Source of the DNA: Thermohalobaculum sp039513195
GTDB lineage: Bacteria; Pseudomonadota; Alphaproteobacteria; Rhodobacterales; Rhodobacteraceae
NCBI GenBank assembly: GCA_039513195.1
Contig: JBCCRM010000009.1
Location: 90,883 to 154,882 of the forward strand
Reading direction: 5' to 3'
DNA: 64,000 nucleotides
Shown: positions 50,710-59,712 of the stretch, in pieces
Layout: the number at the start of each line of letters is the position of its first letter
Numbering within the stretch: position 1 is the first letter of the stretch
Translations under genes and position numbers: made by a program
The notes under the pieces: model-generated
What the model saw: only the letters and a program-made list of their open reading frames with translations
Databases searched by the model: none
What the model was told of the DNA's origin: nothing

Positions 50710-52211
50710 CGATCATAGCCCTCGATCAATACCGTGGCGGCTTGGCTTGCGACGCCGATCTGCAAGTCGGTATCGACGCCGAAATAGAGCACGGCCAAGG
50801 CAAACACCCAGGTCATGGCGACCATTTCGAAGGGTGGTGGGCGCGGATTGTCGGCGGCGGCGCCAGGCTCGCGGAACCAGGCTACCTCGACGATCCTGCC
50901 GATATAGAAAACGGCGAGGACAGAGCTGATCACGATCACCGCGATCAGCCACCAGGCGCCTTGCTCCGCCGCGCCCTGGATCAGATACCATTTCGAGATG
51001 AAGCCCGCGGTCCCAGGCACCCCGATCAGGCCGAGGCCAGCGACCACGAAGGCCGCCATGGTGAGGGGCATGGTCTTCCCGATCCCGGACATATGCTCGA
51101 TCCGTGTGATCCCGGTCGCATAGGCGACACAGCCGATCGACAGGAACAAGCAGGCTTTGATGACCGCATGGTTAAAGAGGTGGCTGATCCCGCCGGTAAG
51201 GCCGGACTGGCTCACCAATGCGATGCCCAGCATGATGTAGCCGATCTGACTGACCGAGGAGTAGGCGAGCATGCGCTTCACGTTCTCTTCGAACGCGGCG
51301 ACGGCCGAGGCGGCGATCATCGCCATGACCGCAAGGATTGCAAACATCGCGGCAGCCGGTGTCTCGGAGAAACTGATTTCGATCCCGTAGACCGAAAACA
51401 GGAAGCGCAGCAGCAAATAGACGGCAACCTTTGTTGCGGTCGAGGCGAGGAAGGCCGTCGCAACCGTCGGTGCGAAGGCATAGGCGTTCGGCAGCCAAAG
51501 ATGCATCGGGAACAAAGCGATTTTGAGCCCGAGACCCACCACGATGAAAGCCAGCCCCGCCAGAACCGGCCGCGTCTGCTCGACCCCGTCGAGGCGGGTG
51601 GCGATGTCGGCGAGGTTGAGGCTGCCGGTCATCGAGAACAGGATGCCGACACCGATCACGTAGAATGTCGCGCCGACGGTCCCGATGATCAGGTATTGAT
51701 AAGCCGCCAGCAGCGCTCGCCGATCCCGTCCCAAAGCGATCAGCACATAGGTGGCCAGCGACGAAACCTCCATGAACACGAAGGCGTTGAAGGCGTCGCC
51801 GGTGATCACCATGCCCTGTAGCCCGCACAGGCAGAGCAGGAACATGGTGTAGTACCAGGACTGGTTTTCTGGCCGGATCTCGTTCGGGATGGATCGCGGC
51901 GCATAGGCAGTGATCAAAACCGCCATGAGCGACACAAGGACCAAGACGAAGCCGTTCGCCTCGTCGACCCGGAACTCGATTCCGACCGGTGGCTCCCACC
52001 CCCCGAGCGCATAGGAGATGGGCCCGCTGACCAGCGTCTGCTGCAGCATGAGTGCCGAGATCGCCGGCATCGACAGTGCGACGAGGAAGGTCACGCACCA
52101 GGCCAGCCGGCCATTTCGGACAACCGCGGTTACCGTGGCGCCGATCAGCGGGACCACCACCTGCAGCGCGGGCAGATGGTCGGCAATGTGGAATGCGGCG
52201 GCGTCGCTCAT
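50706..52211 (-). CDS. mnhD: MrpD-like cation/proton antiporter subunit, first copy
   Basis: Polytopic antiporter-like subunit of 501 aa and closest of the three to canonical MnhD by position directly after mnhC. TM5 Glu: AFNAFVFMEVSSLATYVLIA. Others: IALFPMHLWLPNAYAFAPTV, FLASTATKVAVYLLLRFLFS, and HLFNHAVIKACLFLSIGCVA. Starts within the mnhC stop (ATGA). Acts in the inner membrane to exchange Na+ or K+ for protons. Confidence 0.92.
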   Translation of the reverse strand: MSDAAAFHIADHLPALQVVVPLIGATVTAVVRNGRLAWCVTFLVALSMPAISALMLQQTLVSGPISYALGGWEPPVGIEFRVDEANGFVLVLVSLMAVLITAYAPRSIPNEIRPENQSWYYTMFLLCLCGLQGMVITGDAFNAFVFMEVSSLATYVLIALGRDRRALLAAYQYLIIGTVGATFYVIGVGILFSMTGSLNLADIATRLDGVEQTRPVLAGLAFIVVGLGLKIALFPMHLWLPNAYAFAPTVATAFLASTATKVAVYLLLRFLFSVYGIEISFSETPAAAMFAILAVMAMIAASAVAAFEENVKRMLAYSSVSQIGYIMLGIALVSQSGLTGGISHLFNHAVIKACLFLSIGCVAYATGITRIEHMSGIGKTMPLTMAAFVVAGLGLIGVPGTAGFISKWYLIQGAAEQGAWWLIAVIVISSVLAVFYIGRIVEVAWFREPGAAADNPRPPPFEMVAMTWVFALAVLYFGVDTDLQIGVASQAATVLIEGYDR

Positions 52212-52585
52212 TCCGGGTGATCGTCCCGGTCGACGATCCGCACCACCTCATCCTCTTCGATCGAACCGAATGCCTCGTTGATCCGCACGGTGATCGCCAG
52301 CCCGAGCGCGAGCGTCGCCACGCCCACGACGATGGCGGTCAAGATCAACACATGCGGCAGCGGGTTCGAGTAGACCTGGTACTCCGGCGCGATGATCGGC
52401 GGCGTGGCGCCGAGGATCTTCCCGGGGCTCAGATAGACCAGGTAAACCGAGGTCTGAAAGATCCCCAACCCTATCAAACGCTTGATCATGTTGGATTTCT
52501 GAACGACCGTGTAGAGGCCGATTACCATCAGTAGGATGATCAGGAAAGACACGTAATGGCTGATGATCTCTTCCAGCAAGATCAT
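52208..52585 (-). CDS. mnhC: Na+/H+ antiporter subunit C (MnhC/MrpC)
   Basis: NuoK-like subunit of 125 aa with three membrane helices. YTVVQKSNMIKRLIGLGIFQ then SVYLVYLSPGKI is the family core, and PLPHVLILTAIVVGVATLAL forms the last helix. Start ATG 52585 overlaps the mnhB stop (ATGA). The acidic C-terminus (FGSIEEDEVVRIVDRDDHP) is cytoplasmic. Confidence 0.93.
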   Translation of the reverse strand: MILLEEIISHYVSFLIILLMVIGLYTVVQKSNMIKRLIGLGIFQTSVYLVYLSPGKILGATPPIIAPEYQVYSNPLPHVLILTAIVVGVATLALGLAITVRINEAFGSIEEDEVVRIVDRDDHPE

Positions 52586-53004
52586 CGGCGGCCCCTGCCG
52601 GCAAAAGCATAAAAGATGGCCAGCATCGTCGATGCCACCGTGACCAAAACCCCGATTTCCACGAGGAACACGCCCCAATGCTGTCCGTGGACCCGGTCAC
52701 CATGGGCCAATTCGTTGTAGTCGAGGTAATTCACGCCCGTGACGAAACCCCAGATGCCGACCCCGGCATAGAGGAGGACACCTGCCGGGACCAAGAGTTC
52801 AACGAACCAGGGCCGGACCTTCGCCTGTGCCGCGCTGAGGCCGAAGATGATCGCATAGAGGATCACGCCGGCTGCAAGGATGACGCCGGCCTGAAACCCG
52901 CCGCCGGGACCGAAATCCCCGTGTAGTTGGACATAGAGGCCAAAGAGAAAAATAAATGGAATGAAGAGCTTTGCCGCTACTCTCAAGATCGTATCGAGCC
53001 GCAC
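52582..53004 (-). CDS. mnhB: Na+/H+ antiporter subunit B (MnhB/MrpB)
   Basis: MnhB-type subunit of 140 aa with four helices. FLFGLYVQLHGDFGPGGGFQ is the family motif, followed by AGVILAAGVILYAIIFGL; the C-terminal HWGVFLVEIGVLVTVASTML is also typical. It starts with GTG 53004, four bases after the DUF4040 gene. No strong ribosome binding site was seen, which suggests coupling. Confidence 0.92.
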   Translation of the reverse strand: MRLDTILRVAAKLFIPFIFLFGLYVQLHGDFGPGGGFQAGVILAAGVILYAIIFGLSAAQAKVRPWFVELLVPAGVLLYAGVGIWGFVTGVNYLDYNELAHGDRVHGQHWGVFLVEIGVLVTVASTMLAIFYAFAGRGRR

Positions 53005-53007
53005 GGA

Positions 53008-53538
53008 TCAGGCCCTCCGCCAACGCTTCAGCAGGAGCAAGACCCCGATTCCGGCGGTAAAGATCACCGTGGTCTCGCCGAGGGTGTCGAAACCGCGATA
53101 AGAGGCAAGGACCGCCGTCACGACATTCGGGATGTCGGTCTCGGCCATGTTTCGCTCCAGATAGGCGGCGCCGACATGGGTGTTAACGGCGGTGTCCGCA
53201 GCACCGAAACTTGGGAGTTCCCAGGTGCCCCAAAATAGCATCAGCGCGGTCGTGAAAGACACGATCAGGGCGGGCCAGTTGGAAAAGCGCGGCTCCGCCT
53301 CCTCGGTCTTGGTGAGGTAAAGTGCGCTCAGGAGAAGGACTGTAGAGACGCCGGCGCCCACCGATGCCTCGGTCATCGCCACATCGACGGCGTCGAGCAC
53401 CACCATCACGCTCGCCATCAGAAAGGAGTAGGCGCCAAAGAGGACCACGACCGCAAAGAGATTGCGGACCCGGACGATCCCGATCGCGATGATCACGAGT
53501 AGCGTCAGGAGGGTCATGTTGATCAGCAGCTCGGTCAC
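53008..53538 (-). CDS. DUF4040/MrpB-like subunit (equivalent of the MrpA C-terminus)
   Basis: A 176-aa protein starting at GTG 53538, overlapping the mnhG stop. The N-terminal part, VVLFGAYSFLMASVMVVLDA then VDVAMTEASVGAGVSTVLLL, matches the DUF4040/MbhD region at the MrpA C-terminus. The remainder (GAAYLERNMAETDIPNVVTA and YRGFDTLGETTVIFTAGIGV) matches the MbhE/MrpB N-terminal-like part with its conserved Glu. Together they form the piece that joins MrpA to the rest in canonical systems, here without the large antiporter domain. Confidence 0.85.
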   Translation of the reverse strand: MTELLINMTLLTLLVIIAIGIVRVRNLFAVVVLFGAYSFLMASVMVVLDAVDVAMTEASVGAGVSTVLLLSALYLTKTEEAEPRFSNWPALIVSFTTALMLFWGTWELPSFGAADTAVNTHVGAAYLERNMAETDIPNVVTAVLASYRGFDTLGETTVIFTAGIGVLLLLKRWRRA

Positions 53539-54011
53539 GATGCCCCCCTTTCCGGCGGGGCAGCCTGCTCGGCGATCAGGCGCCGCTCTTCCTCCGGCAG
53601 GGTCGCCATCGTGTCCGCGACTGCCTCGGAGGAGAGGGGCATCGCCAACCGCACCCGCAATTCCGGGAAGATGGCGATGGGGTCGGTTTTCTCGAGGTGC
53701 GCGTAGCCGTCCGAGAGCAGGGGATGTTCGCCGGCATGGAGCGCGGCGCGCGCCAGCGCATGACTCGCCACCGCGCCTGTGGTCCACAGCACCAGGGTGA
53801 TGAAGACGAGCTTCACCGCCACTAGGGTGAACCCGGCCTGCAAGATCATCCCAAGCATCAAGAGCCCGACGCCCATCGTTTCGGACACCGAGGCCGCGTG
53901 CATCCGCGTGAACACATCCGGCATGCGGTGCAACCCGACCGCGCCGATCACGTAGAAGACCGCTCCACCGGCGATCAAGAGACCGCTGAGGATGTCGATC
54001 ACCAGCGTCAT
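53535..54011 (-). CDS. mnhG: Na+/H+ antiporter subunit G (MnhG/MrpG)
   Basis: Small subunit of 158 aa with three helices. VIGAVGLHRMPDVFTRMHAA then SVSETMGVGLLMLG is the family signature. A hydrophilic C-terminal extension of about 50 residues (PLLSDGYAHLEKTDPIAIFP) makes it longer than usual MnhG. Start overlaps mnhF stop (ATGA-type) and its stop overlaps the next GTG. Confidence 0.92.
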   Translation of the reverse strand: MTLVIDILSGLLIAGGAVFYVIGAVGLHRMPDVFTRMHAASVSETMGVGLLMLGMILQAGFTLVAVKLVFITLVLWTTGAVASHALARAALHAGEHPLLSDGYAHLEKTDPIAIFPELRVRLAMPLSSEAVADTMATLPEEERRLIAEQAAPPERGAS

Positions 54012-54301
54012 TCGGGTTCCCTATCCTGCATCGGGTCCTGCACATGGCCGAGCGCGCCGTAGCGGAAGAATTTCAGCACCGCGAGGGTTCCGATGACGTT
54101 CAACAACGCATAGACGATGCCGATATCGAGGAATTCTGGACGCCCGGTGAAGAAGCCGAACAGCGCGAGCAGCAGGATCGCCCCGGTGCCGATGGCATTG
54201 GCCGCGAGGAGCCGGTCGAACGCTGTTGGCCCGATTAGCGCCCTAGCGACCGCCAGCGAAAGGCCGATCAGGATGCCGATGATGCCGCTTAGGAAGATCA
54301 C
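54008..54301 (-). CDS. mnhF: Na+/H+ antiporter subunit F (MnhF/MrpF)
   Basis: A 97-aa subunit with three helices starting at GTG 54301, overlapping the mnhE stop. LAVARALIGPTAFDRLLAAN is the MnhF signature, followed by LFGFFTGRPEFLDIGIVYAL. The C-terminal tail is short and polar. The frame is open upstream, but that part is antisense-like shadow over the neighbouring region. Confidence 0.92.
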   Translation of the reverse strand: MIFLSGIIGILIGLSLAVARALIGPTAFDRLLAANAIGTGAILLLALFGFFTGRPEFLDIGIVYALLNVIGTLAVLKFFRYGALGHVQDPMQDREPE

Positions 54302-54786
54302 GCGGTGCGGTCCTTTCCGTCGATCCAGGCCACCATGTCGTTCATGGGATCGTCGGCGAACCCTTCGGCATCTTCCCGCGTGATCGCATGCACCCAGATC
54401 GCGCCGGCCCGTTCGCTGACCTCCACCGAAATCGTGCCCGGCGTCAGGGTGATCGAATTCGCATAGGTGGTCAGCCCCACCGCACTGTCGGATTTCGAGC
54501 GCACGCGCACCATGGTCGGCGAGATCGGCAGGTCGGGATTGAGGATGATCCGGCTGACGTTCAGCGCAGAGCGCACCATCTGCCAACCGAGCCATGGCCA
54601 ATAGAGAAAGGCGCGCGGCATCTTCTCGACTGGAAAGCCCTCTTCGTCCGTCAGTCCTTTGAGCAGGCAGAAAGCCACCACTGCGACCGACAGTACGGCG
54701 CCGGAGATCACCAGCCATGGCTTGTAGACGCCCGAGAGCAGGAGCCAATAGCCGAACAGCGTCGCCGAGATCAGGACGAGCCGCAT
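54298..54786 (-). CDS. mnhE: Na+/H+ antiporter subunit E (MnhE/MrpE)
   Basis: First gene of the operon, 162 aa. Two N-terminal helices (LISATLFGYWLLLSGVYKPW and LVISGAVLSVAVVAFCLL) are followed by YWPWLGWQMVRSALNVSRII and the conserved LTTYANSITLTPGTISVEVS motif. Its promoter should lie in 54787-55043, shared with the divergent uracil-DNA glycosylase gene. Confidence 0.93.
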   Translation of the reverse strand: MRLVLISATLFGYWLLLSGVYKPWLVISGAVLSVAVVAFCLLKGLTDEEGFPVEKMPRAFLYWPWLGWQMVRSALNVSRIILNPDLPISPTMVRVRSKSDSAVGLTTYANSITLTPGTISVEVSERAGAIWVHAITREDAEGFADDPMNDMVAWIDGKDRTA

Positions 54787-55043
54787 GCACGCTCCCTCCG
54801 AACCGCAGTCCCCGGGGCCGGTCAGCGGCCATCGCCGGGATGCGCGTCAATCGCCTCGGTCGGACGCCCGGCCCGCGCATGAACTCAGGGCTAACGGGTT
54901 TGGCCGCCGATGTGAAGGGGATGGGTCGGGCTGCCGCCCTGCGGAATCCTGCCGCAGCGACGCCCGGCTCCGGGGTCACGATCGGTTTTTCAGGTGGCTC
55001 GCAGGCGTGGCAATTCGCAGCCCTTCGCACTAACCATCGGGCC
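54787..55043. promoter_or_regulatory. Divergent mnhE / uracil-DNA glycosylase intergenic region
   Basis: 257 nt with no recognisable gene, although a plus-strand frame is open across it. It must hold promoters for both directions. CTGCGG pairs with CCGCAG around a 7-nt loop near 54941-54959. I could not identify a convincing -35/-10 pair. Confidence 0.35.
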
Positions 55044-55670
55044 ATGAGCATGACACGGCGTGCCGCAGCAGCGACCGAAACGAGCCTCGCAGGGGCGATT
55101 GGCGCCTGCAGGATTTGCAGCGAGCGATTTGCTGGCACCGCCACCGGGCATCAGCCGCGGCCGGTGGTCCGGCTGTCGACGACGGCACCGGTGCTGATCG
55201 CAGGCCAAGCCCCCGGCATGCGTGTGCACAAGTCTGGGCTGCCCTTCGACGATCCCTCCGGCGACCGGCTGCGGGCGTGGATGGGCCTTGGGCGCGATGT
55301 CTTCTACGACACGGCGCAGATCGCGATGGTGCCGATGGCGTTCTGTTTTCCTGGCTATGATGACCGAGGCTCGGACCTGCCGCCGCCGAAGATCTGCGCG
55401 AAGACTTGGCGAGATCGCGCGGTCGCTGCCGTGCCGGCGGCGGAACTGGTCTTGGTGATCGGTCAGTATGCGCAGGCCTGGCATCTGGGTTCGCGGCGGC
55501 GGGCGACCCTAACGGAAACGGTCCGCGATTGGCGCGCTTTGACCCGTGAGGGCCTGCTGCCGCTGCCGCATCCGAGCTGGCGCAACACCGCCTGGCTGAA
55601 GCGTAACCCTTGGTTCGAGGAGGAGGTGCTGCCATGGCTGAGAGCCGAGATCGCGCGGCTGCTGGCCTGA
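55044..55670 (+). CDS. Uracil-DNA glycosylase family protein
   Basis: DNA-repair enzyme of the UDG superfamily (family 4/5-like), 208 aa. Motif 1 region APVLIAGQAPGMRVHKSGLP then FDDPSGDRLRAWMGL corresponds to the GxxPGxxE...GxPFxxxSG pattern, with Arg-Val in place of the usual Glu. Motif 2 is LPHPSWRN. A Cys pair near the N-terminus (GACRICSERF) recalls the Fe-S ligands of family 4, but the full four-Cys set is not obvious. ATG 55044 is used; 55050 is an alternative. Confidence 0.8.
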   Translation: MSMTRRAAAATETSLAGAIGACRICSERFAGTATGHQPRPVVRLSTTAPVLIAGQAPGMRVHKSGLPFDDPSGDRLRAWMGLGRDVFYDTAQIAMVPMAFCFPGYDDRGSDLPPPKICAKTWRDRAVAAVPAAELVLVIGQYAQAWHLGSRRRATLTETVRDWRALTREGLLPLPHPSWRNTAWLKRNPWFEEEVLPWLRAEIARLLA

Positions 55671-56632
55671 CGGCGCGGCTTAGTGCCTTATGGGCGCCGC
55701 TTGCCGCACTGGCCCTTGGCGGCTGCATGGTCGGCGGTCCCGCGTCGGCACCGGTCGCAGCAGCAACCTCGGGTGCGTTGGCAGCCGGGGCGACTGTCAA
55801 TGAGCGCGTGATGGGGGCCGAAGGGCCGTTGGCTTTATCCACTTGGGAGCCGGCGGAGCCGACGGCGATCATCCTAGGTGTCCATGGCTATGGAGATTAC
55901 GGCGCCTCGACCTTTGACGCCGCGGCAGAGGCTTGGGCGGCAGAGCGTATCTCCACCTATGCTTATGACCAGCGCGGCTTTGGGCGGAACCCGTCTTGGG
56001 GCCAGTGGCCGGGGGCAGAGGCGCTGATCGCCGATCTGCTCGTCGTGGCGGCAGAGGTCCGGCGGCGCCACCCGTGCGTCCCGTTGACAGTGGTCGGGCA
56101 TTCCATGGGCGGCGGGGTGACGCTGGCGGCGGCAGGGCAGGGGCTTTCCGCCGACGCGCTGGTGCTCGCCGCGCCGGCGATCTGGGGCGGGGCAGAGATG
56201 AACCCCTTCCACCGTCTTGCTGCTTGGGGCGCTGCTGCCGTGGTCCCGGACCGGCGCTTCACCGGCGAGGGCGTGGTCCGTATTCAGGCGAGCGACAACA
56301 TTCCTATGCTCCGCGCTCTGGGGCGCGATCCCCTCTATCTTCGCCCGCCCTCGGCGCGAGAGATCATGGGACTCGTCCGGGTCACCGACCGGGCCGAGGC
56401 AGCGGTGACAACGGTTCGTCAGCCCGCGCTGCTCCTCCTCGGCGGCAAAGACCAAATCCTGCCGGAGAAAGCGGTTCGCCGGGTCTTTGCCCGTACCGCT
56501 GGCCCACGGGAAGTGCAGCGCTATCCGGATGGGTGGCACCTGTTGTTCCGAGACCTTCAGGCGGCAAAGGTTTGGGCCGATGTCGCCCGCTTCGCGCTTG
56601 CGACGCCGCCGCCGGAGGGCTGCTCCCCGTAG
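55634..56632 (+). CDS. Alpha/beta-hydrolase lipoprotein (lysophospholipase/monoglyceride lipase-like)
   Basis: A 332-aa serine hydrolase anchored as a lipoprotein: signal sequence LSALWAPLAALALGGC gives lipobox LGGC at about residue 31. The fold shows GVHGYGDYG for the oxyanion region, the nucleophile elbow VVGHSMGGGVTLAA, the acid in LLLGGKDQIL, and the His in YPDGWHLLFRD. ATG 55634 has a near-perfect AGGAGGTG six bases upstream and overlaps the end of the glycosylase gene by 37 nt. Substrate is inferred only from the family. Confidence 0.85.
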   Translation: MAESRDRAAAGLTARLSALWAPLAALALGGCMVGGPASAPVAAATSGALAAGATVNERVMGAEGPLALSTWEPAEPTAIILGVHGYGDYGASTFDAAAEAWAAERISTYAYDQRGFGRNPSWGQWPGAEALIADLLVVAAEVRRRHPCVPLTVVGHSMGGGVTLAAAGQGLSADALVLAAPAIWGGAEMNPFHRLAAWGAAAVVPDRRFTGEGVVRIQASDNIPMLRALGRDPLYLRPPSAREIMGLVRVTDRAEAAVTTVRQPALLLLGGKDQILPEKAVRRVFARTAGPREVQRYPDGWHLLFRDLQAAKVWADVARFALATPPPEGCSP

Positions 56633-56727
56633 CCGACCGCTCCCAGCCAGGGCTCGCCTTGCCAGCGGCCGCCCCGTCGTCTACATCCCCCGCCACTTTG
56701 CAGGGGCAAGGGTAGCGGAGGGCGCCG

Positions 56728-57933
56728 ATGGTCAAGAAGGTCGTTCTGGCCTATTCGGGGGGGCTCGACACCTCCATCATCCTGAAATGGCTGATGGTGG
56801 AGAAGGGCTGCGAGGTGGTCACCTTCACCGCCGATCTCGGCCAGGGGGAGGAATTGGAGCCCGCCCGGATCCGCGCCGAGGAAATGGGTGCAGCCGCCAT
56901 TTATGTCGAGGATCTGCGCGAGGAATTCGTCCGCGACTTCGTTTTTCCGATGTTCCGTGCCAACGCGGTTTATGAGGGGCAGTACCTTCTTGGCACCTCG
57001 ATAGCCCGGCCCCTGATCGCCAAGCGCCTGGTCGAGATCGCCCGGGCAGAGGAGGCGGACGCCATCGCCCATGGCGCCACCGGCAAGGGCAATGACCAGG
57101 TGCGTTTCGAATTGGCGGCCTACGCGCTGGAGCCGGGGATCACGGTGGTTGCCCCTTGGCGCGAATGGGACCTCACCAGCCGCAGCCGCCTGATAGAATG
57201 GGCGGAGGCGCATCAGGTCAAAGTGCCGACCGACAAGCGCGGCGAGGCGCCGTTCTCGGTGGATGCCAATCTCCTCCACACCTCGTCGGAGGGGAAGGTG
57301 TTGGAGGACCCGGCCGTCCCCGCGCCGCCTTACGTCTATCAGCGCACCGCGAACCCTGAGGACGCGCCCGACACGCCGGAGGTGATTGAGATCGGGTTCG
57401 AGGGCGGCGACCCGGTCTCCGTTGATGGTTCGCGGCTGGGGCCGGCCGCGCTGTTGGCGAAGCTCAACGATCTGGGCGGCCGGCACGGCGTCGGGCGGCT
57501 CGACTTGGTCGAAGGGCGCTATGTGGGCATGAAGTCCCGCGGGATCTACGAGACACCCGGGGGCACGATCCTGCTGGCGGCGCATCGGGGGATCGAGTCG
57601 ATCACCCTCGACCGGGGTGCGGCGCATCTCAAGGACGAGCTGATGCCCCGCTATGCAGAGCTCATTTACAACGGCTACTGGTTCAGCCCAGAGCGGGAGA
57701 TGTTGCAGGCGCTGATCGACCGCTCCCAGACCCATGTCAGCGGAACGGTGCGGCTGAAGCTCTATAAGGGCAGCGCCACGGTGATCGGCCGCTGGTCGCA
57801 ACAGTCGCTTTACTCCGAGGCGCATGTCACCTTCGAGGACGACGCCGGCGCCTATGATCAACAAGACGCGGAAGGCTTCATCAAACTCAACGCCCTACGT
57901 CTGCGCCTTTTGGAGGCTCGTAATCGTCGGTAG
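56728..57933 (+). CDS. argG: Argininosuccinate synthase
   Basis: Joins citrulline and aspartate, using ATP, in arginine synthesis. 401 aa, normal length. The PP-loop is VLAYSGGLDTSIILKWLMVE; other conserved regions are AHGATGKGNDQVRFELAAYA, SVDANLLHTSSEGKVLEDP, and GIYETPGGTILLAAHRGIES. Preceded by CGGAGGGC as ribosome binding site. Monocistronic as far as can be seen. Confidence 0.98.
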   Translation: MVKKVVLAYSGGLDTSIILKWLMVEKGCEVVTFTADLGQGEELEPARIRAEEMGAAAIYVEDLREEFVRDFVFPMFRANAVYEGQYLLGTSIARPLIAKRLVEIARAEEADAIAHGATGKGNDQVRFELAAYALEPGITVVAPWREWDLTSRSRLIEWAEAHQVKVPTDKRGEAPFSVDANLLHTSSEGKVLEDPAVPAPPYVYQRTANPEDAPDTPEVIEIGFEGGDPVSVDGSRLGPAALLAKLNDLGGRHGVGRLDLVEGRYVGMKSRGIYETPGGTILLAAHRGIESITLDRGAAHLKDELMPRYAELIYNGYWFSPEREMLQALIDRSQTHVSGTVRLKLYKGSATVIGRWSQQSLYSEAHVTFEDDAGAYDQQDAEGFIKLNALRLRLLEARNRR

Positions 57934-58168
57934 GATCATGTTTATCTCTAATTCTAAAAAGAAAACCGCATGATTAGGCGCCGCTCCGGGCTGCAATGAC
58001 GATCTTCATCGCCTGAAGGACTGGCATAGCGTCGCCCGATGGTGTAGCGAGGAGCACAACCGGAGACGGGGTTCTTGAGCATGCGCCACAGCTTGAACGG
58101 GTTATCTGCAGCGGTTTCTGCCGAGAGATCGACAGGCTACGGCGGGTGCGTCATGTGACGGGGGGTCT
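57934..58168. other. Intergenic gap after argG
   Basis: 235 nt, starting with an AT-rich stretch (TTCTAAAAAGAAAACC near 57951-57966). No convincing gene or strong hairpin is seen; it presumably contains the promoter for the DUF4261 operon. Confidence 0.3.
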
Positions 58169-59065
58169 ATGGCGCTTCGCTTTAATGCTGTGGTCCTGCT
58201 TGAGCGTGCTTGGACACCGGATATCGGCTCCATCGCGGCGCTGATCGCGCAGCACTATCCGGTCTTAGGCAAGCCCGACTGGCGGATGGAGGGCGACGAG
58301 GGCGTCCTGGTGCTCGATGGCGCGGAGGTGCGGATCGCAACCGTTCCAGCGGCGCTGCTGAGTTCAGATCTCAAACCGCCCATGCTGATGCTGGGTCAGC
58401 CGGACGCGAATGCGATTGCCGAACGCCAAAAGGCGCATGTGGTCGTCTCGGCCGAGGGGGAGGGAGAGGGCCAGGGTCCGACCTGGACCAAGGCCTACGC
58501 GGCGATCACGACGCTGGTGACGACCATCGTTGCGTCCGAAGCCCCGGCCTTGCTCTCGATCTTTTGGCCGCACGCATCGGTGTTCTGGACCCTGGAACAA
58601 GCGCAGCGTGCGGCGGAGGCAATTCTCTCCGGTAGCACGCCTTTGGAGCAATGGATCGGCTTTGCGATCGTCACACCGTCCAATATCGACCGGGACGATG
58701 TGGGTGGCATGGTCACCTGGGGGCTGCGCGCCTTTGTCGGAAAGGAGATCGAGCTCGCGCCCGCGCCACTGCCGCCAGCTCAAGTGGGCCGCCATGTCAT
58801 TGGGGTCTGCAAGCTCATCCTGGATGGCGGGGCGACGTTCCGGGATCGAGAGACCCTGCGCGCCGATGCGGGCGGTCCGGTCTTCGTGATCCGAGAACGC
58901 GATTTTTGGCTCCGCCGCGGCATCCCGGCCTATGTGCTGATCAGCGAGGATGCGGTGGTTGACCCCGAAACGCTGTTGCCGAAATCAGCGTTGGCGGCGA
59001 AGGACGAAAAGGAGCCCGAAGAGAAGGGCGCCTCGTTCCTTAATCGCCTTTTGCGCCGTTCGTGA
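58169..59065 (+). CDS. DUF4261 domain protein
   Basis: A soluble 298-aa protein with DUF4261-like sequence: FNAVVLLERAWTPDIGSIAA near the start, LSIFWPHASVFWTLEQAQRA in the middle, and GMVTWGLRAFVGKEIELAPA towards the end. Function unknown; some relatives are linked to stress or immunity contexts, but nothing here supports that. The C-terminal tail is charged (KDEKEPEEKG). Its stop overlaps the next GTG, and the third gene overlaps in turn. Confidence 0.75.
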   Translation: MALRFNAVVLLERAWTPDIGSIAALIAQHYPVLGKPDWRMEGDEGVLVLDGAEVRIATVPAALLSSDLKPPMLMLGQPDANAIAERQKAHVVVSAEGEGEGQGPTWTKAYAAITTLVTTIVASEAPALLSIFWPHASVFWTLEQAQRAAEAILSGSTPLEQWIGFAIVTPSNIDRDDVGGMVTWGLRAFVGKEIELAPAPLPPAQVGRHVIGVCKLILDGGATFRDRETLRADAGGPVFVIRERDFWLRRGIPAYVLISEDAVVDPETLLPKSALAAKDEKEPEEKGASFLNRLLRRS

Positions 59066-59712
59066 CCAGCGGAGCGGCCCTGCGCCTAGACCACATCGTC
59101 GTCGGTTCCACAGACCTGGCCGAGGGGGTGGCCTGGGCTGAGGCGACGCTCGGCGTGCCGCCTGGCGGAGGCGGCCAGCATCCCAAGATGGGGACCCACA
59201 ACGCGCTCTGGAGCCTCGGTGCAGTGTTTTTCGAAGTGATCGCCATCGATCCCCAGGGTTCGGAGCGGTCGGCGCCGCGGTGGTACGGGCTGGACCATCC
59301 CGCGACGCAGTCGAAGTTGGCGGAGCGGCCGCGCCTCCTCGCCTATGCCGCCGAGCCTACGGATCTGGCCGCGACCCTCGCCGCGGCACCGGTTCCCCTC
59401 GGTCGGGTCGAAACTCAAACACGGGGCGATCTGACCTGGCAGTTCGTGGTGCCAGAGGATGGCGTGCCCCCGGTCGGCGGCGCGCTGCCGGCGCTGCTGA
59501 AATGGCAGGAAGGGGCGGTGCTGCCCCCGGCGCGCTTGCCCAATGCTCCCCTGACCCTCACAGACCTGGTCTGCACTGGCGGACCGGCGAAGCTGCCGGA
59601 AATGCTGGCGGCCATGGGTGCGGCGCACCTTATCAGGCTTGAACCCGGCGGTGAGACCCCGGCTCTCCGCGCCGAGATCGACACGCCTGGCGGACCAGTG
59701 GTGCTGGACTGA
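59062..59712 (+). CDS. VOC-family (glyoxalase-like) protein
   Basis: A 216-aa vicinal-oxygen-chelate protein of the Glyoxalase_3-like group, starting at GTG 59062. LRLDHIVVGSTDLAEGVAWA carries the first metal-binding His; MGTHNALWSLGAVFFEVIAI follows with His and Glu positions. The second half repeats the fold more weakly. Substrate unknown. It overlaps the genes on both sides. Confidence 0.85.
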   Translation: MTSGAALRLDHIVVGSTDLAEGVAWAEATLGVPPGGGGQHPKMGTHNALWSLGAVFFEVIAIDPQGSERSAPRWYGLDHPATQSKLAERPRLLAYAAEPTDLAATLAAAPVPLGRVETQTRGDLTWQFVVPEDGVPPVGGALPALLKWQEGAVLPPARLPNAPLTLTDLVCTGGPAKLPEMLAAMGAAHLIRLEPGGETPALRAEIDTPGGPVVLD

